From the NCBI RefSeq assembly GCF_022533585.1, contig NZ_CP092827.1, forward strand, positions 4,752,001 to 4,816,000: a DNA stretch of 64,000 nt. Direction: 5' to 3'. Each line of letters begins with the position of its first letter. Within the stretch, counting starts at the first letter, position 1. Source of the stretch: Pseudomonas sp. LS.1a. GTDB taxonomy: Bacteria > Pseudomonadota > Gammaproteobacteria > Pseudomonadales > Pseudomonadaceae. The notes beneath the pieces are model-generated. The model did not search any database, had not been told where the DNA came from, and saw only the letters and a program-made list of their open reading frames with translations. Of this stretch, positions 21,577 through 30,647 are shown piece by piece. The translations under genes were made by a program, and so were the position numbers.

Positions 21577-22002
21577 ATGAATATCTCGAAAACGCTCTGT
21601 ACAGCCACGGCCTCAGCCTTGAACGTAATTGCAACAGCACTATTGTTTAGCGCTTCGGAAGCTGCGCTCGAAAACCCTGGTGACCCGTATGACACTTCAG
21701 GCATACCCGCGTTATCGATGTATATAGTACTGCTAATAATTTCTACCACATTTTCAGTATTTTTCATGCTTGGAGGAACGATAGCAAACAAGCTGCTCAC
21801 TGGCAAACTACCCAAGGCCATCAGACTTTTTCTTGAATTTATCCCAACTTTCGCGACAGCAACTCTTGGTATTTTTGTTTCCTTCGCTTACACCGACAAC
21901 ACAATATCGATGAACATGACTGCGCTTATTTATTTCCTATCAGCCGGATTCTCACTTGCTACTGCGATTTTTCTTCAAAAGAAACCCAGGAAGCGGACCT
22001 GA
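21577..22002 (+). CDS. Probable immunity protein for the colicin-M-like bacteriocin (four-TM)
   Basis: A 141-residue integral membrane protein with four predicted hydrophobic helices (about residues 5-27, 44-68, 83-103 and 111-131) and a basic C-terminus KKPRKRT. Start ATG 21577 has AAGGTGG four bases upstream; the longer frame to 21529 is less likely. It lies 93 bp downstream of the colicin-M-like gene, same strand, with the same low GC. I recall that small polytopic membrane immunity proteins have been described for Pseudomonas colicin-M-type bacteriocins. Assignment is by position and topology; I recognise no diagnostic motif. Confidence 0.7.
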   Translation: MNISKTLCTATASALNVIATALLFSASEAALENPGDPYDTSGIPALSMYIVLLIISTTFSVFFMLGGTIANKLLTGKLPKAIRLFLEFIPTFATATLGIFVSFAYTDNTISMNMTALIYFLSAGFSLATAIFLQKKPRKRT

Positions 22003-22138
22003 CTATCAGGTTCTCGGCTGCAACAGTGGCGGCCTGATCATCAGGAACCGTATGCTCTACGACATTGACGATACGCCGTTGTTTGCTCTCTCTTCGGGCG
22101 ACCACACCATTGACATCAGCTTTGCACCACCTAACTAG
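21989..22138 (+). pseudogene. C-terminal remnant of an unidentified gene
   Basis: An open frame overlapping the end of the immunity gene encodes about 49 residues (GSGPDYQVLGCNSGGLIIRN.. to ..HTIDISFAPPN, then TAG) with protein-like composition and GC-richer codons than the islet. It has no own start or ribosome binding site that makes sense, and looks like the tail of a larger gene truncated at the islet border. Source gene not recognised. Confidence 0.4.
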
Positions 22139-22200
22139 CTTGATGTCAGCATCCAGTGATGCCGTAACGGTTTTTGCCGCGAAGAGAGAGCTTCGGCAAT

Positions 22201-23397
22201 TTACCTACACGCGTCCAGCGCCTGCTCGACATCCGCCAGCAGGTCCTCCACATCCTCCAGCCCCACCGACAAGCGCACCAGCCCCTCCGATATCCCGTGA
22301 TGCGCCCGCTCCTGCGGCGTATAGCTGGAATGGGTCATGCTCGCCGGGTGCTGCGCCAGCGACTCGGCATCGCCCAGGCTCACCGCCCGGGCAAACAGTT
22401 GCAGGGCATTCATGAACCTGCGCCCGGCCTCGATACCGCCCTTGAGCTCGAAGGCGATCATCCCGCCCGGCAAACGCATCTGCCGCTGCGCCAGCTCGTA
22501 CTGGGCAAACGTCGGCAACCCCGGGTAGTGAATCAGCTCCACCTGCGGCTGCCGAGCCAGAAACTCCGCCACCTGCTGGGCATTGGCGCAATGTCGGTCC
22601 ATGCGCAGGGCCAAGGTCTTGATCCCGCGCATCAGCAGCGCTGCGTCGTGGGGTGACAGGACCGCCCCGGTCATATCCTTCAACCCTTCCAGGCGGATAC
22701 GGTCAATCAGCGCCTTGCGTCCCACCACCAGGCCGGCAGTGATATCACCGTGGCCACTGAGGTACTTGGTCGCCGAATGCACCACCAGGTCCGCTCCCAG
22801 CTCCAGCGGCCGCTGCAGGTAGGGCGTGCAGTAGGTGTTGTCGACCACCACATGTACATCATGCCCGCGCACCGCCTCGGCCACCGCGGCGATATCCACC
22901 AGTTGCATGTTGGGGTTGGCCGGCGTTTCGAAGTAGATCATTCGTGTTTTGCTGTTGATCGCCGACTTCAGGGCCTTGGCATCGTTCAGGTCGACATGGC
23001 GGATTTTCACGCCGAATTCGCCAATGCCATGGTGCAGGAAGGCAAAGGTGCAGCCATACAGCGTGCGCCCGACGATCAGCTCGTCACCGGGCCGCAGCAG
23101 GGTCCAGATCGTCGAGGTAATGGCCCCCATGCCCGACGCCAATGCCAGCCCCGCCTCGCCGCCCTCCAGCGAGGCCATGCGCTGTTCCAGCAGGGCCAGG
23201 GTCGGGTTGGAGATGCGGCTGTAGAAATGGCCGGGCTCCTCCCCTGCGAAGCACGCAGCGCCGTATTCCACGGTGGGGAAGGCATAGGTAGCGGTCTGGT
23301 ACACCGGCGGCACCAGGGCGCCGCCGTGGGAAAGCGGGTCGTAGCCATGGTGAATGGCCCGTGTGGAAAAACCGGTGTTGTTATGGGAGTCGCGCAT
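22201..23397 (-). CDS. mdeA: L-methionine gamma-lyase
   Basis: PLP-dependent enzyme splitting L-methionine into methanethiol, 2-oxobutyrate and ammonia. The 398-residue product follows the P. putida MdeA sequence closely as I recall it, including RAIHHGYDP at the N-terminus, Tyr114 and Cys116 in LYGCTF (Cys116 distinguishes the lyase from related Cys/Met enzymes), and the PLP lysine Lys211 in HSATKYLSGH. O-succinylhomoserine sulfhydrylase is the alternative label, but Cys116 favours the lyase. Divergent from the Lrp-type mdeR. Its 3' end is repeated at 20281-20415, and the mdeB gene described downstream of mdeA in another P. putida strain is absent. Confidence 0.93.
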   Translation of the reverse strand: MRDSHNNTGFSTRAIHHGYDPLSHGGALVPPVYQTATYAFPTVEYGAACFAGEEPGHFYSRISNPTLALLEQRMASLEGGEAGLALASGMGAITSTIWTLLRPGDELIVGRTLYGCTFAFLHHGIGEFGVKIRHVDLNDAKALKSAINSKTRMIYFETPANPNMQLVDIAAVAEAVRGHDVHVVVDNTYCTPYLQRPLELGADLVVHSATKYLSGHGDITAGLVVGRKALIDRIRLEGLKDMTGAVLSPHDAALLMRGIKTLALRMDRHCANAQQVAEFLARQPQVELIHYPGLPTFAQYELAQRQMRLPGGMIAFELKGGIEAGRRFMNALQLFARAVSLGDAESLAQHPASMTHSSYTPQERAHHGISEGLVRLSVGLEDVEDLLADVEQALDACR

Positions 23398-23524
23398 CGC
23401 AACAGCCTCTTGTGGTTTGTTATAAGCTTATGCCACCGAGCTGCCCGATTTTTTCCAAAGTTACCCACGCATCCGCGTGTTTGCTGGAACAAAAACAATA
23501 ATTACCGGATCAGGAGGGCAAAAC

Positions 23525-24004
23525 ATGCCTTCAAGCCTCGACCGCACCGACCGCGCCCTGCTCGCCGCCCTGCAGGACAACGCCCGCCTCACCGTTGCCG
23601 AACTGGCCGACAAGGTGGCACTGACCACCTCGCCCTGCTGGCGACGGGTCAAGCTGTTGGAGGACAACGGCTACATCACCGGCTACCAGGCCATCCTCTC
23701 GCCCAAGTCGCTGGGGTTTGGCGTGACCGCGTTCGTCAGCATCATGATGGACTCGCACACCAAGGACATGGCGCTGGCGTTCGAGCAGCGGTTGATGGAG
23801 ATTCCCGAGATTGTCGCCTGCCACAACATTTCCGGGAGGTATGATTTTCTGCTGGAGATCCTGGCGCGGGACCTGGAGTCGTTTGGGGAGTTTGCGCGAG
23901 AGGTTTTGCAGCGATTGCCAGGCGTAAAGGAGATCTACTCGAGCTTTTCCTACAAAGAGGTGAAAAGCAAACGAGTAATTCCGGTAACAGAACGACACAT
24001 CTGA
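23525..24004 (+). CDS. mdeR: Lrp/AsnC-family regulator MdeR
   Basis: Leucine-responsive-type regulator of 159 residues: winged HTH at the N-terminus (LDRTDRALLAALQDNARLTVAELADKVALTTSPCWRRVKLLEDNGYI) and a RAM/AsnC effector domain after about residue 65 (VTAFVSIMM..., SGRYDFLLEIL). Start ATG 23525 has the excellent AGGAGGG six bases upstream. Divergent from mdeA with about 125 bp between starts, the arrangement known for mdeR, which activates mdeA in response to methionine-type ligands. Confidence 0.93.
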   Translation: MPSSLDRTDRALLAALQDNARLTVAELADKVALTTSPCWRRVKLLEDNGYITGYQAILSPKSLGFGVTAFVSIMMDSHTKDMALAFEQRLMEIPEIVACHNISGRYDFLLEILARDLESFGEFAREVLQRLPGVKEIYSSFSYKEVKSKRVIPVTERHI

Positions 24005-24037
24005 GCGATAAACTCAGCCCACCTATCCAGGGACACA

Positions 24038-24070
24038 TTATAAGCTGCAAGACATGCTTGCAGCTTATAA
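24038..24070. terminator. Perfect palindrome between convergent mdeR and lectin gene
   Basis: Arms TTATAAGCTGCAAG and CTTGCAGCTTATAA, each 14 nt and perfectly complementary, with loop ACATG. It lies between two convergent stops and likely acts as a bidirectional terminator, although there is no long T-run. Confidence 0.65.
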
Positions 24071-24100
24071 CGTTACTACAATCAAAGAGCACGATAATCC

Positions 24101-24625
24101 CTATGGAAAATCATGAGGAATGCTAATCAACGGACGTGGAATTGGCGGATATATCTCTGGGTAAATTTTTGGTTTTTCGGGTATCCGTCCCGGCACGAAA
24201 CCAAACCGCGCCCATCGAACCTCTGCATTGCGTCCATCAAAAATCAAGATATTGCCAGTGTCGGTTACGTTGAGATAATTATTCTCCCAATAGGATCTAT
24301 CAAGTGTTTCCGTACTCGCTGCGGCCCACAGTCGCTCGCGAGCCGGGTCATACAGAAAACCAGAATTACTGACGACGAACTGCAGCGGTTCACGCTTCTT
24401 GGTATGGAGCGTATAACTATATGCCTGCCTTTCGTCTGCGACCCAGATAACGGAGCCATTCTCTTCTAGGACCAGGTTTCCATCGTGCCGGAGACGAAGC
24501 AGAAACCTGCCGCTGCGGGACCTGATGAATTGTCCCGGCTGCATCGCCTCATTTGGAGGAAGCAATTCGCCTCCAGAATTCTGAAACGGCTTGTATTGAA
24601 TCTTCCGATATTTACTCTTCCCCAT
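24101..24625 (-). CDS. Single-domain B-lectin (monocot mannose-binding lectin fold) protein
   Basis: A 174-residue protein without signal peptide or membrane helix. Residues 30-140 form a bulb-type lectin domain of three pseudo-repeats: FLLRLRHDGNLVLEENGSVIW, then LQFVVSNSGFLYDP...LW, then NYLNVTDTGNILIFD...VRWA. Only the first keeps the D-x-N-x-V core (Asp48, Asn50, Val52) of the QxDxNxVxY sugar pocket; the flanking Gln and Tyr are Arg and Glu. A proline-rich tail of about 30 residues follows (PEKPKIYPEIYPPIPRPL). LlpA/putidacin L1 bacteriocins use two such domains, so this may be a related lectin or its relic. AT-rich, ATG 24625 preceded by GAGG. Confidence 0.7.
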   Translation of the reverse strand: MGKSKYRKIQYKPFQNSGGELLPPNEAMQPGQFIRSRSGRFLLRLRHDGNLVLEENGSVIWVADERQAYSYTLHTKKREPLQFVVSNSGFLYDPARERLWAAASTETLDRSYWENNYLNVTDTGNILIFDGRNAEVRWARFGFVPGRIPEKPKIYPEIYPPIPRPLISIPHDFP

Positions 24626-24909
24626 TACAAACCTCGATTTCAAGAAAGTTAACAAGCCGTCTACCTAAGCTTGCAAGCCCATTTTCCTCGGAACCGCCCC
24701 TTATAAACAGCCAGAAATCCCCCCGATGGAACCAGTAAAAAATCTTACAGCCTAAGAAGATCAAGACCACATAAATTCCCGCAGACTCAACTTACAGAGC
24801 GCGAGATAATACCTACGCAAAACAGCACCAATACGATTGCAATCTTTAAAAACACCAACCTTGACTTGCGACAAAAGCAGGTTTCAGTCATCACCAGGAG
24901 ATCATATCC
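24626..24909. other. AT-rich intergenic region
   Basis: Low-GC spacer between the divergent lectin gene and the small lipoprotein gene. It probably holds promoters for both, but none is assigned. No repeat or RNA gene seen. Confidence 0.45.
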
Positions 24910-25092
24910 ATGAAACATCTGACATTACTCAGTGTCCTGCTGTTATCAGGGTGCAGCGGTGAGCGCCCCCTAATACTTCCTGACCGTGAGCATGAAAAAT
25001 TCAGCTGTGATATGGACCCCTACAAACAGGGGTGCGAACGGATGAAAGACTACCAAGAGCACTTCCGACTGATAAAAACACCCGTGAAGTGA
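24910..25092 (+). CDS. Small predicted lipoprotein of unknown function
   Basis: A 60-residue protein: signal peptide MKHLTLLSVLLLSGC with lipobox LSGC (Cys15) and a polar mature part with two further cysteines (FSCDMDPYKQGCERMKDYQEHF). AGGAG lies nine bases before the ATG, supporting expression. No family recognised. The Cys pair separated by eight residues could form a disulfide in the periplasm. It is on the border between the AT-rich accessory stretch and the core cys genes. Confidence 0.6.
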   Translation: MKHLTLLSVLLLSGCSGERPLILPDREHEKFSCDMDPYKQGCERMKDYQEHFRLIKTPVK

Positions 25093-25215
25093 CGCTGCGC
25101 AAGTCACTTCAACCGTTCAAACGAAACGGACCTGCCAGCGACAGCCTCACGCTTTGCGCGGTTACTCATATGAAGTCTGTACGGATCGTGGCTATGCTGG
25201 GGCTGCTGCGCAGCC

Positions 25216-25256
25216 CATCGCGACACAAGGCCGCTCCTACAAGGGGCCGCGCACGC
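25216..25256. repeat. Degenerate REP-like element
   Basis: CATCGCGACACAAGGCCGCTCCTACAAGG resembles the REP subtype at 30.5 kb (TCGCGACGCAAGGCCGCTCCCACAG) with some mismatches. The flanking non-coding bases hold nothing else visible. Confidence 0.5.
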
Positions 25257-25271
25257 AAGTCGGGCAAAAAC

Positions 25272-25298
25272 AAAAAACCCCGCCGAAGCGGGGTTTTT
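25272..25298 (-). terminator. Terminator of cysD-cysNC
   Basis: CCCCGC/GCGGGG stem with CGAA loop, flanked by A6 and T5, 16 bp downstream of the cysNC stop on the minus strand. Confidence 0.9.
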
Positions 25299-25313
25299 CT
25301 TGCAAGCCAGTGC

Positions 25314-27215
25314 TTAGATCGCGCCACGCTGACGCAGCAGGTCCAGCACCTGTTTGACGCCCTCGTCCACACTGGTGGACTGGGTATCGATCACCAGGTC
25401 GGCGTCCAGCGGCACATCGTACGGGAAGCTTTCGCCCGGGATGTTGTCGCCACCGGCAGCGTACAGGCCTTGCGGGTCACGCTCGCGGCAGGCCAGCGGC
25501 GAGGCCTGGACGTAAACGGTCAGCAGGCGTTCCTTGCCGATCAGCGCCTTGGCCTGCTCACGGCCCTCGGCATCCGGAGCCACGAACGCGGCCAGGGTCA
25601 GCAGACCGGCTTCGTTGAACTGGCGCGCCACATGGGCGGCGCGGCGCCAGTTCTCGGTACGGCCGGCGCGGTCCTGCGGCAGGCCCTTGTTCAGGTCGTG
25701 GCGCAGGTTCTGGCCGTCGAGCACGTACACCGCTCGGCCCATGTCGAACAGCTTGCGCTCCACGGCGTAGGCCAGGGTGCTCTTGCCTGCGCCGGACAGG
25801 CCGCTGAACAGCACGGTGGCTGGCTGCTGGCCGAAGCGCAGGGCGCGCTCTTCGGTGGCCACATGGCACAGCTTGCCATGATGACCGGTGCTGCCGTGCG
25901 GCAACACTGGCGGGGCGATGATCATGCCCGCGCCGACGGTACCGTTGGTCAGGCGGTCGATGACGATGAACGCACCGGTGGTGCGGTTGCTGTCGTAACC
26001 GTCCAGGGCGATCGAGGCGTCCAGGGACACCTTGACGCGGCCGATCTCGTTCAGTTGCAGTGCGCTGGCAGCGCCCTGCTCCAGGGTGTTCACATCGACC
26101 TTGTGGGTGATGCTGGCAATCGAGCCCGGCACGTAGCTGGTAGCGCGCTTGATGTCGTATTTCTTGCCCGGGAGCATCGGCTCCTCGGCCATCCACACCA
26201 GCATGGCGTCAAACTGGTCGGTGACCGGCGGGACGTTGTCGGCATGCACCAGCAGGTCGCCACGGGAGATGTCGATCTCGTCTTCCATGGTCAGGGTCAC
26301 GGCCTGGCCAGGGCCTGCGTTTTCCAGCTCACCTTCGTAGGTGACGATGGACTTGACGCGGCTGCTCTTGCCCGACGGCAGCACGACGATTTCGTCACCC
26401 TTGTGCACCACGCCGCTGGCAATGGTACCGGCGAAGCCACGGAAGTTCAGGTTGGGGCGGTTGACGTACTGCACCGGGAAGCGCAGGTCGGTGAAGTTAC
26501 GGTCGGCCGACACTTCGACGGTTTCGAGGATTTCCATCAGCGTCGGGCCGGCGTACCACGGCGAACGCTCGCTGGGGTTGACCACGTTGTCACCCTTGAG
26601 CGCCGACATCGGCACGAAGTGCAGGCTGCTCGGGGTCAGGTTGATGGCGTCGGCGAACTTCAGGTAGTCGGCCTTGATCGACTCGAAGACGTCCTGATCG
26701 AAGCCTTTGAGGTCCATCTTGTTGACCGCGACCACGATGTGCTTGATGCCCAGCAACGAGGCAATGTAGCTGTGGCGGCGGGTCTGGGTCTGCACGCCGT
26801 AGCGGGCGTCGACCAGGATGATCGCCAGGTCGCAGGTGGACGCGCCGGTGGCCATGTTGCGGGTGTACTGCTCATGGCCCGGGGTATCGGCAATGATGAA
26901 CTTGCGCTTGGCGGTGGAGAAGTAGCGGTAGGCGACATCAATGGTGATGCCCTGCTCGCGCTCGGCCTGCAGGCCGTCGACCAGCAGTGCCAGGTCGACT
27001 TCCTCGCCGGTGGTGCCGACTTTCTTCGAATCACGGGTGATGGCCTCGAGGTGGTCCTCGTAGATCATCTTCGAGTCGTGCAGCAGACGCCCGATCAGGG
27101 TGCTCTTGCCGTCGTCGACGTTGCCGCAGGTCAGGAAGCGCAGCAGTTCCTTGCGCTCGTGCTGGGCCAGGTAGGCGAGGATGTCCTCGCTGATCAGATC
27201 AGATTGGTGCGACAT
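25314..27215 (-). CDS. cysNC: Bifunctional sulfate adenylyltransferase subunit 1 / adenylylsulfate kinase CysNC
   Basis: Fusion of the GTPase subunit of ATP sulfurylase (CysN, about residues 1-440) and APS kinase (CysC, about 450-633). It activates sulfate to APS and then PAPS for cysteine synthesis. CysN motifs: G1 [14 protein letters not shown]3 DTPGHEQY, G4 NKMD. CysC motifs: P-loop GLSGAGKST, then [10 protein letters not shown] and [13 protein letters not shown]. The 633-residue length matches pseudomonad CysNC. It follows cysD by 15 bp, forming the sulfate activation complex. Confidence 0.97.
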   Translation of the reverse strand: MSHQSDLISEDILAYLAQHERKELLRFLTCGNVDDGKSTLIGRLLHDSKMIYEDHLEAITRDSKKVGTTGEEVDLALLVDGLQAEREQGITIDVAYRYFSTAKRKFIIADTPGHEQYTRNMATGASTCDLAIILVDARYGVQTQTRRHSYIASLLGIKHIVVAVNKMDLKGFDQDVFESIKADYLKFADAINLTPSSLHFVPMSALKGDNVVNPSERSPWYAGPTLMEILETVEVSADRNFTDLRFPVQYVNRPNLNFRGFAGTIASGVVHKGDEIVVLPSGKSSRVKSIVTYEGELENAGPGQAVTLTMEDEIDISRGDLLVHADNVPPVTDQFDAMLVWMAEEPMLPGKKYDIKRATSYVPGSIASITHKVDVNTLEQGAASALQLNEIGRVKVSLDASIALDGYDSNRTTGAFIVIDRLTNGTVGAGMIIAPPVLPHGSTGHHGKLCHVATEERALRFGQQPATVLFSGLSGAGKSTLAYAVERKLFDMGRAVYVLDGQNLRHDLNKGLPQDRAGRTENWRRAAHVARQFNEAGLLTLAAFVAPDAEGREQAKALIGKERLLTVYVQASPLACRERDPQGLYAAGGDNIPGESFPYDVPLDADLVIDTQSTSVDEGVKQVLDLLRQRGAI

Positions 27216-27230
27216 GGAGTAACCCTGAAA

Positions 27231-28148
27231 TTAGAAGTAGCCTTGGCGTTTCTTGTCTTCCATGGAACCGGCGCCATCGTGGTCGATGACACGGCCCTGG
27301 CGTTCGGACGTACGAGTCAGGAGCATTTCCTGAATGATGTCCGTCAGGGTCTCGGCTTCCGACTCGACAGCGCCCGTCAGCGGGTAGCAGCCGAGGGTAC
27401 GGAAACGCACCTTCTTCTTGACGATGCGCGCTTTCTCTTCATCGGTGAGATGTTCGAGGATGCGCTCGTCGTCGATCATGATCAGGGTGCCGTTCTTCTC
27501 GATGACCTCACGCTCGGCGGCGAAGTACAGCGGCACGATCGGGATACCTTCGAGGTAGATGTACTGCCAGATGTCCAGCTCGGTCCAGTTCGACAGCGGG
27601 AAGACACGGATCGACTCGCCCTTGTTGACCTTGCCGTTGTACACGTTCCACAGTTCCGGGCGCTGGTTCTTCGGGTCCCAGCGGTGCTTGCTGTCACGGA
27701 ACGAGTACACGCGCTCCTTGGCCCGCGACTTCTCTTCGTCGCGGCGCGCGCCACCGAAGGCGGCGTCGAAACCATGCTTGTCCAGCGCCTGCTTCAGGCC
27801 CTGGGTCTTCATGATGTCGGTGTGCTTGGAGCTGCCATGGGTGAACGGGTTGATGCCCTGCGCCACACCCTCGGGGTTGACGTGGGTGATCAGCTCCAGG
27901 CCCATTTCCTCGACCATCTTGTCGCGGAAGCTGTACATCTCCTGGAATTTCCACTGGGTGTCGACGTGCATCACCGGGAACGGCAGCTTGCCCGGGAAGA
28001 AGGCCTTGCGCGCCAGGTGCAGCATCACGGCGGAATCCTTGCCGATCGAGTACAGCATCACCGGGTTGTCGAACTCGGCGGCCACCTCGCGGATGATGTG
28101 GATGCTCTCCGCCTCCAGCTGTTTCAAGTGCGTCAGTTTGTCGACCAT
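27231..28148 (-). CDS. cysD: Sulfate adenylyltransferase subunit 2 CysD
   Basis: ATP-PPi-type catalytic subunit of ATP sulfurylase, 305 residues. The PP-loop [17 protein letters not shown] lies at about residues 36-52, and the downstream blocks [26 protein letters not shown] and the C-terminal GRVIDHD...[10 protein letters not shown] are intact. The last block is the typical CysD end. First gene of cysD-cysNC. Expression in pseudomonads is usually under CysB and sulfur limitation; no CysB site was identified here. Confidence 0.97.
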   Translation of the reverse strand: MVDKLTHLKQLEAESIHIIREVAAEFDNPVMLYSIGKDSAVMLHLARKAFFPGKLPFPVMHVDTQWKFQEMYSFRDKMVEEMGLELITHVNPEGVAQGINPFTHGSSKHTDIMKTQGLKQALDKHGFDAAFGGARRDEEKSRAKERVYSFRDSKHRWDPKNQRPELWNVYNGKVNKGESIRVFPLSNWTELDIWQYIYLEGIPIVPLYFAAEREVIEKNGTLIMIDDERILEHLTDEEKARIVKKKVRFRTLGCYPLTGAVESEAETLTDIIQEMLLTRTSERQGRVIDHDGAGSMEDKKRQGYF

Positions 28149-28301
28149 GGCTACTCACGAAAAACGATCTTATGGACGGCCTGCGGGCCGTGTTCGAGCG
28201 AGCCACTTTATCACAGCGGCTGCTTCTATTTAGGAGGCCGGCTAGATCGAAAAAGTCTAACGATATGACTGGGGGTTTGGGCTGGAATTGGGCCGCTCTG
28301 C

Positions 28302-28374
28302 GGCCTTTCGCGGGCACGCCCGCTCCCACAGGTGCAGCGCGTACTTGTGGGAGCGGGCGCACCCGCGAAGAAGG
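28302..28374. repeat. REP doublet upstream of cysD
   Basis: Two inverted REP halves: CCTTTCGCGGGCACGCCCGCTCCCACAGG and TTGTGGGAGCGGGCGCACCCGCGAAGAAGG around a 17-nt centre. Lies between the start of cysD and the 3' end of the Nif3-family gene. Confidence 0.85.
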
Positions 28375-28385
28375 CGACGCCGATG

Positions 28386-29144
28386 TCAGATCGGGTTCGG
28401 GCAATCGATGAACAGGTGCTCCACGGCAAACCGCCGCGCCAGGTAATCACCCAGCGCCTGCACCCCATAGCGCTCGGTGGCATGGTGCCCGGCGGCAATG
28501 AAGCTGACACCATTCTCGCGGGCACTATGATAGGTCTGCTCCGACGCCTCGCCCGTCAGGTACAGGTCTACCCCGGCCGCGATCGCCGTGTCGATGTAGC
28601 CCTGCCCGCCCCCGGTGCACCAGCCGACCCGACTGATCATCTGCTCGCCTTCGACCAGCAACGGCTCACGCCCCAGCACCTCTCGCACCCGCCGGGCAAA
28701 GTCGCGCGCGGTCACTGGCTCGGCCAGCGAGCCGACCAGCCCGACCACCTTGGGGTTTTCCGGGTCCAGCGGCCCTTCGACGGTGATGTCCAGCTGCCGC
28801 GCCAGTTGCACGTTGTTGCCCACATCCGGGTGCACGTCCAGCGGCAGGTGGAAGGCCAGCAGACTGATGTCGTTGTTCAACAGGGTCTTCAGCCGGCGCT
28901 GCCGGATACCGGTGACGCACGGGTTCTCACCCTTCCAGAAGTAGCCATGGTGCACCAGCACCAGGTCGGCCTGGGCCTCGACCGCCGCATCCAGCAACGC
29001 CTGGCTGGCGGTAACACCGCTGACGATGCGGCTGACCTGCGGCCGGCCTTCTACCTGCAAACCGTTGGGGCAATAATCCTGGATCTTCGCGCTGCCCAGG
29101 TAACGCTCGGCTTCCTCGACCAGGGTGTTCAGAGCGACAGCCAT
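28386..29144 (-). CDS. Nif3-like dinuclear metal center protein (YbgI family)
   Basis: A 252-residue member of the Nif3/YbgI family, toroidal hexamers with a dimetal site. Probable metal ligands are in LVLVHHGYFWKG and the C-terminal AGHHATER, with a conserved acidic GEASEQTYHSARE in between. Function in the family is debated (GTP cyclohydrolase FolE2-like role suggested, not established). Start ATG 29144 with GAGGAG upstream, not the frame opening at 29189. Divergent from algW with about 165 bp between, an arrangement conserved in pseudomonads. Confidence 0.92.
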   Translation of the reverse strand: MAVALNTLVEEAERYLGSAKIQDYCPNGLQVEGRPQVSRIVSGVTASQALLDAAVEAQADLVLVHHGYFWKGENPCVTGIRQRRLKTLLNNDISLLAFHLPLDVHPDVGNNVQLARQLDITVEGPLDPENPKVVGLVGSLAEPVTARDFARRVREVLGREPLLVEGEQMISRVGWCTGGGQGYIDTAIAAGVDLYLTGEASEQTYHSARENGVSFIAAGHHATERYGVQALGDYLARRFAVEHLFIDCPNPI

Positions 29145-29311
29145 GAAAATCTCCTCGAAATCTGCGTTTTTCTCGGGCACAACGCCCATGCAACGCCCGT
29201 ATAATGCCGGCCATTATGAGCCGTCGCCGGCACTGGGGGAACCGGTGTATGATCGCGCGCGCTCATGCCCCACCGCGCGGCCACCGTACCCGCTCTTTCC
29301 AGGATTCATTC

Positions 29312-30475
<1,164 letters not shown>

Positions 30476-30501
30476 CGCTGCAATCCTGGCTGTTTCGCAA
30501 A

Positions 30502-30620
30502 CCTGTGGGAGCGGCCTTGCGTCGCGATGGGGCGCAAAGCGGCCCCAGGATTTCAGCTTCGCAGCATAAATGCCTGGGGCCGCTTTGCGGCCCTTTCGCG
30601 ACGCAAGGCCGCTCCCACAG
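30502..30620. repeat. REP pair forming a large inverted repeat (REPIN)
   Basis: CCTGTGGGAGCGGCCTTGCGTCGCG...GGGCGCAAAGCGGCCCC on the left is mirrored by GGGGCCGCTTTGCGGCCC...CGCGACGCAAGGCCGCTCCCACAG on the right. Found between convergent algW and aapP, where it may end both transcripts. Confidence 0.88.
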
Positions 30621-30647
30621 TGGACCGCGTCAGCGGCCCCTCTTGCA

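Noticed and set aside
20281..22335. Insertion sequence or integrase as cause of the islet
   Set aside because: No transposase or integrase frame, no terminal inverted repeats and no short target duplication seen. The only duplication is the mdeA tail.
22201..23397. Label O-succinylhomoserine sulfhydrylase or cystathionine gamma-synthase for mdeA
   Set aside because: Cys116 and the divergent Lrp-type mdeR match methionine gamma-lyase; the related enzymes lack this cysteine.
25032..28268. A 1078-codon open frame on the plus strand
   Set aside because: It is antisense to cysNC and cysD, whose motifs are unmistakable. Its translation is low-complexity (rich in V, H, Q, D, G) as expected of a shadow frame in high-GC DNA.
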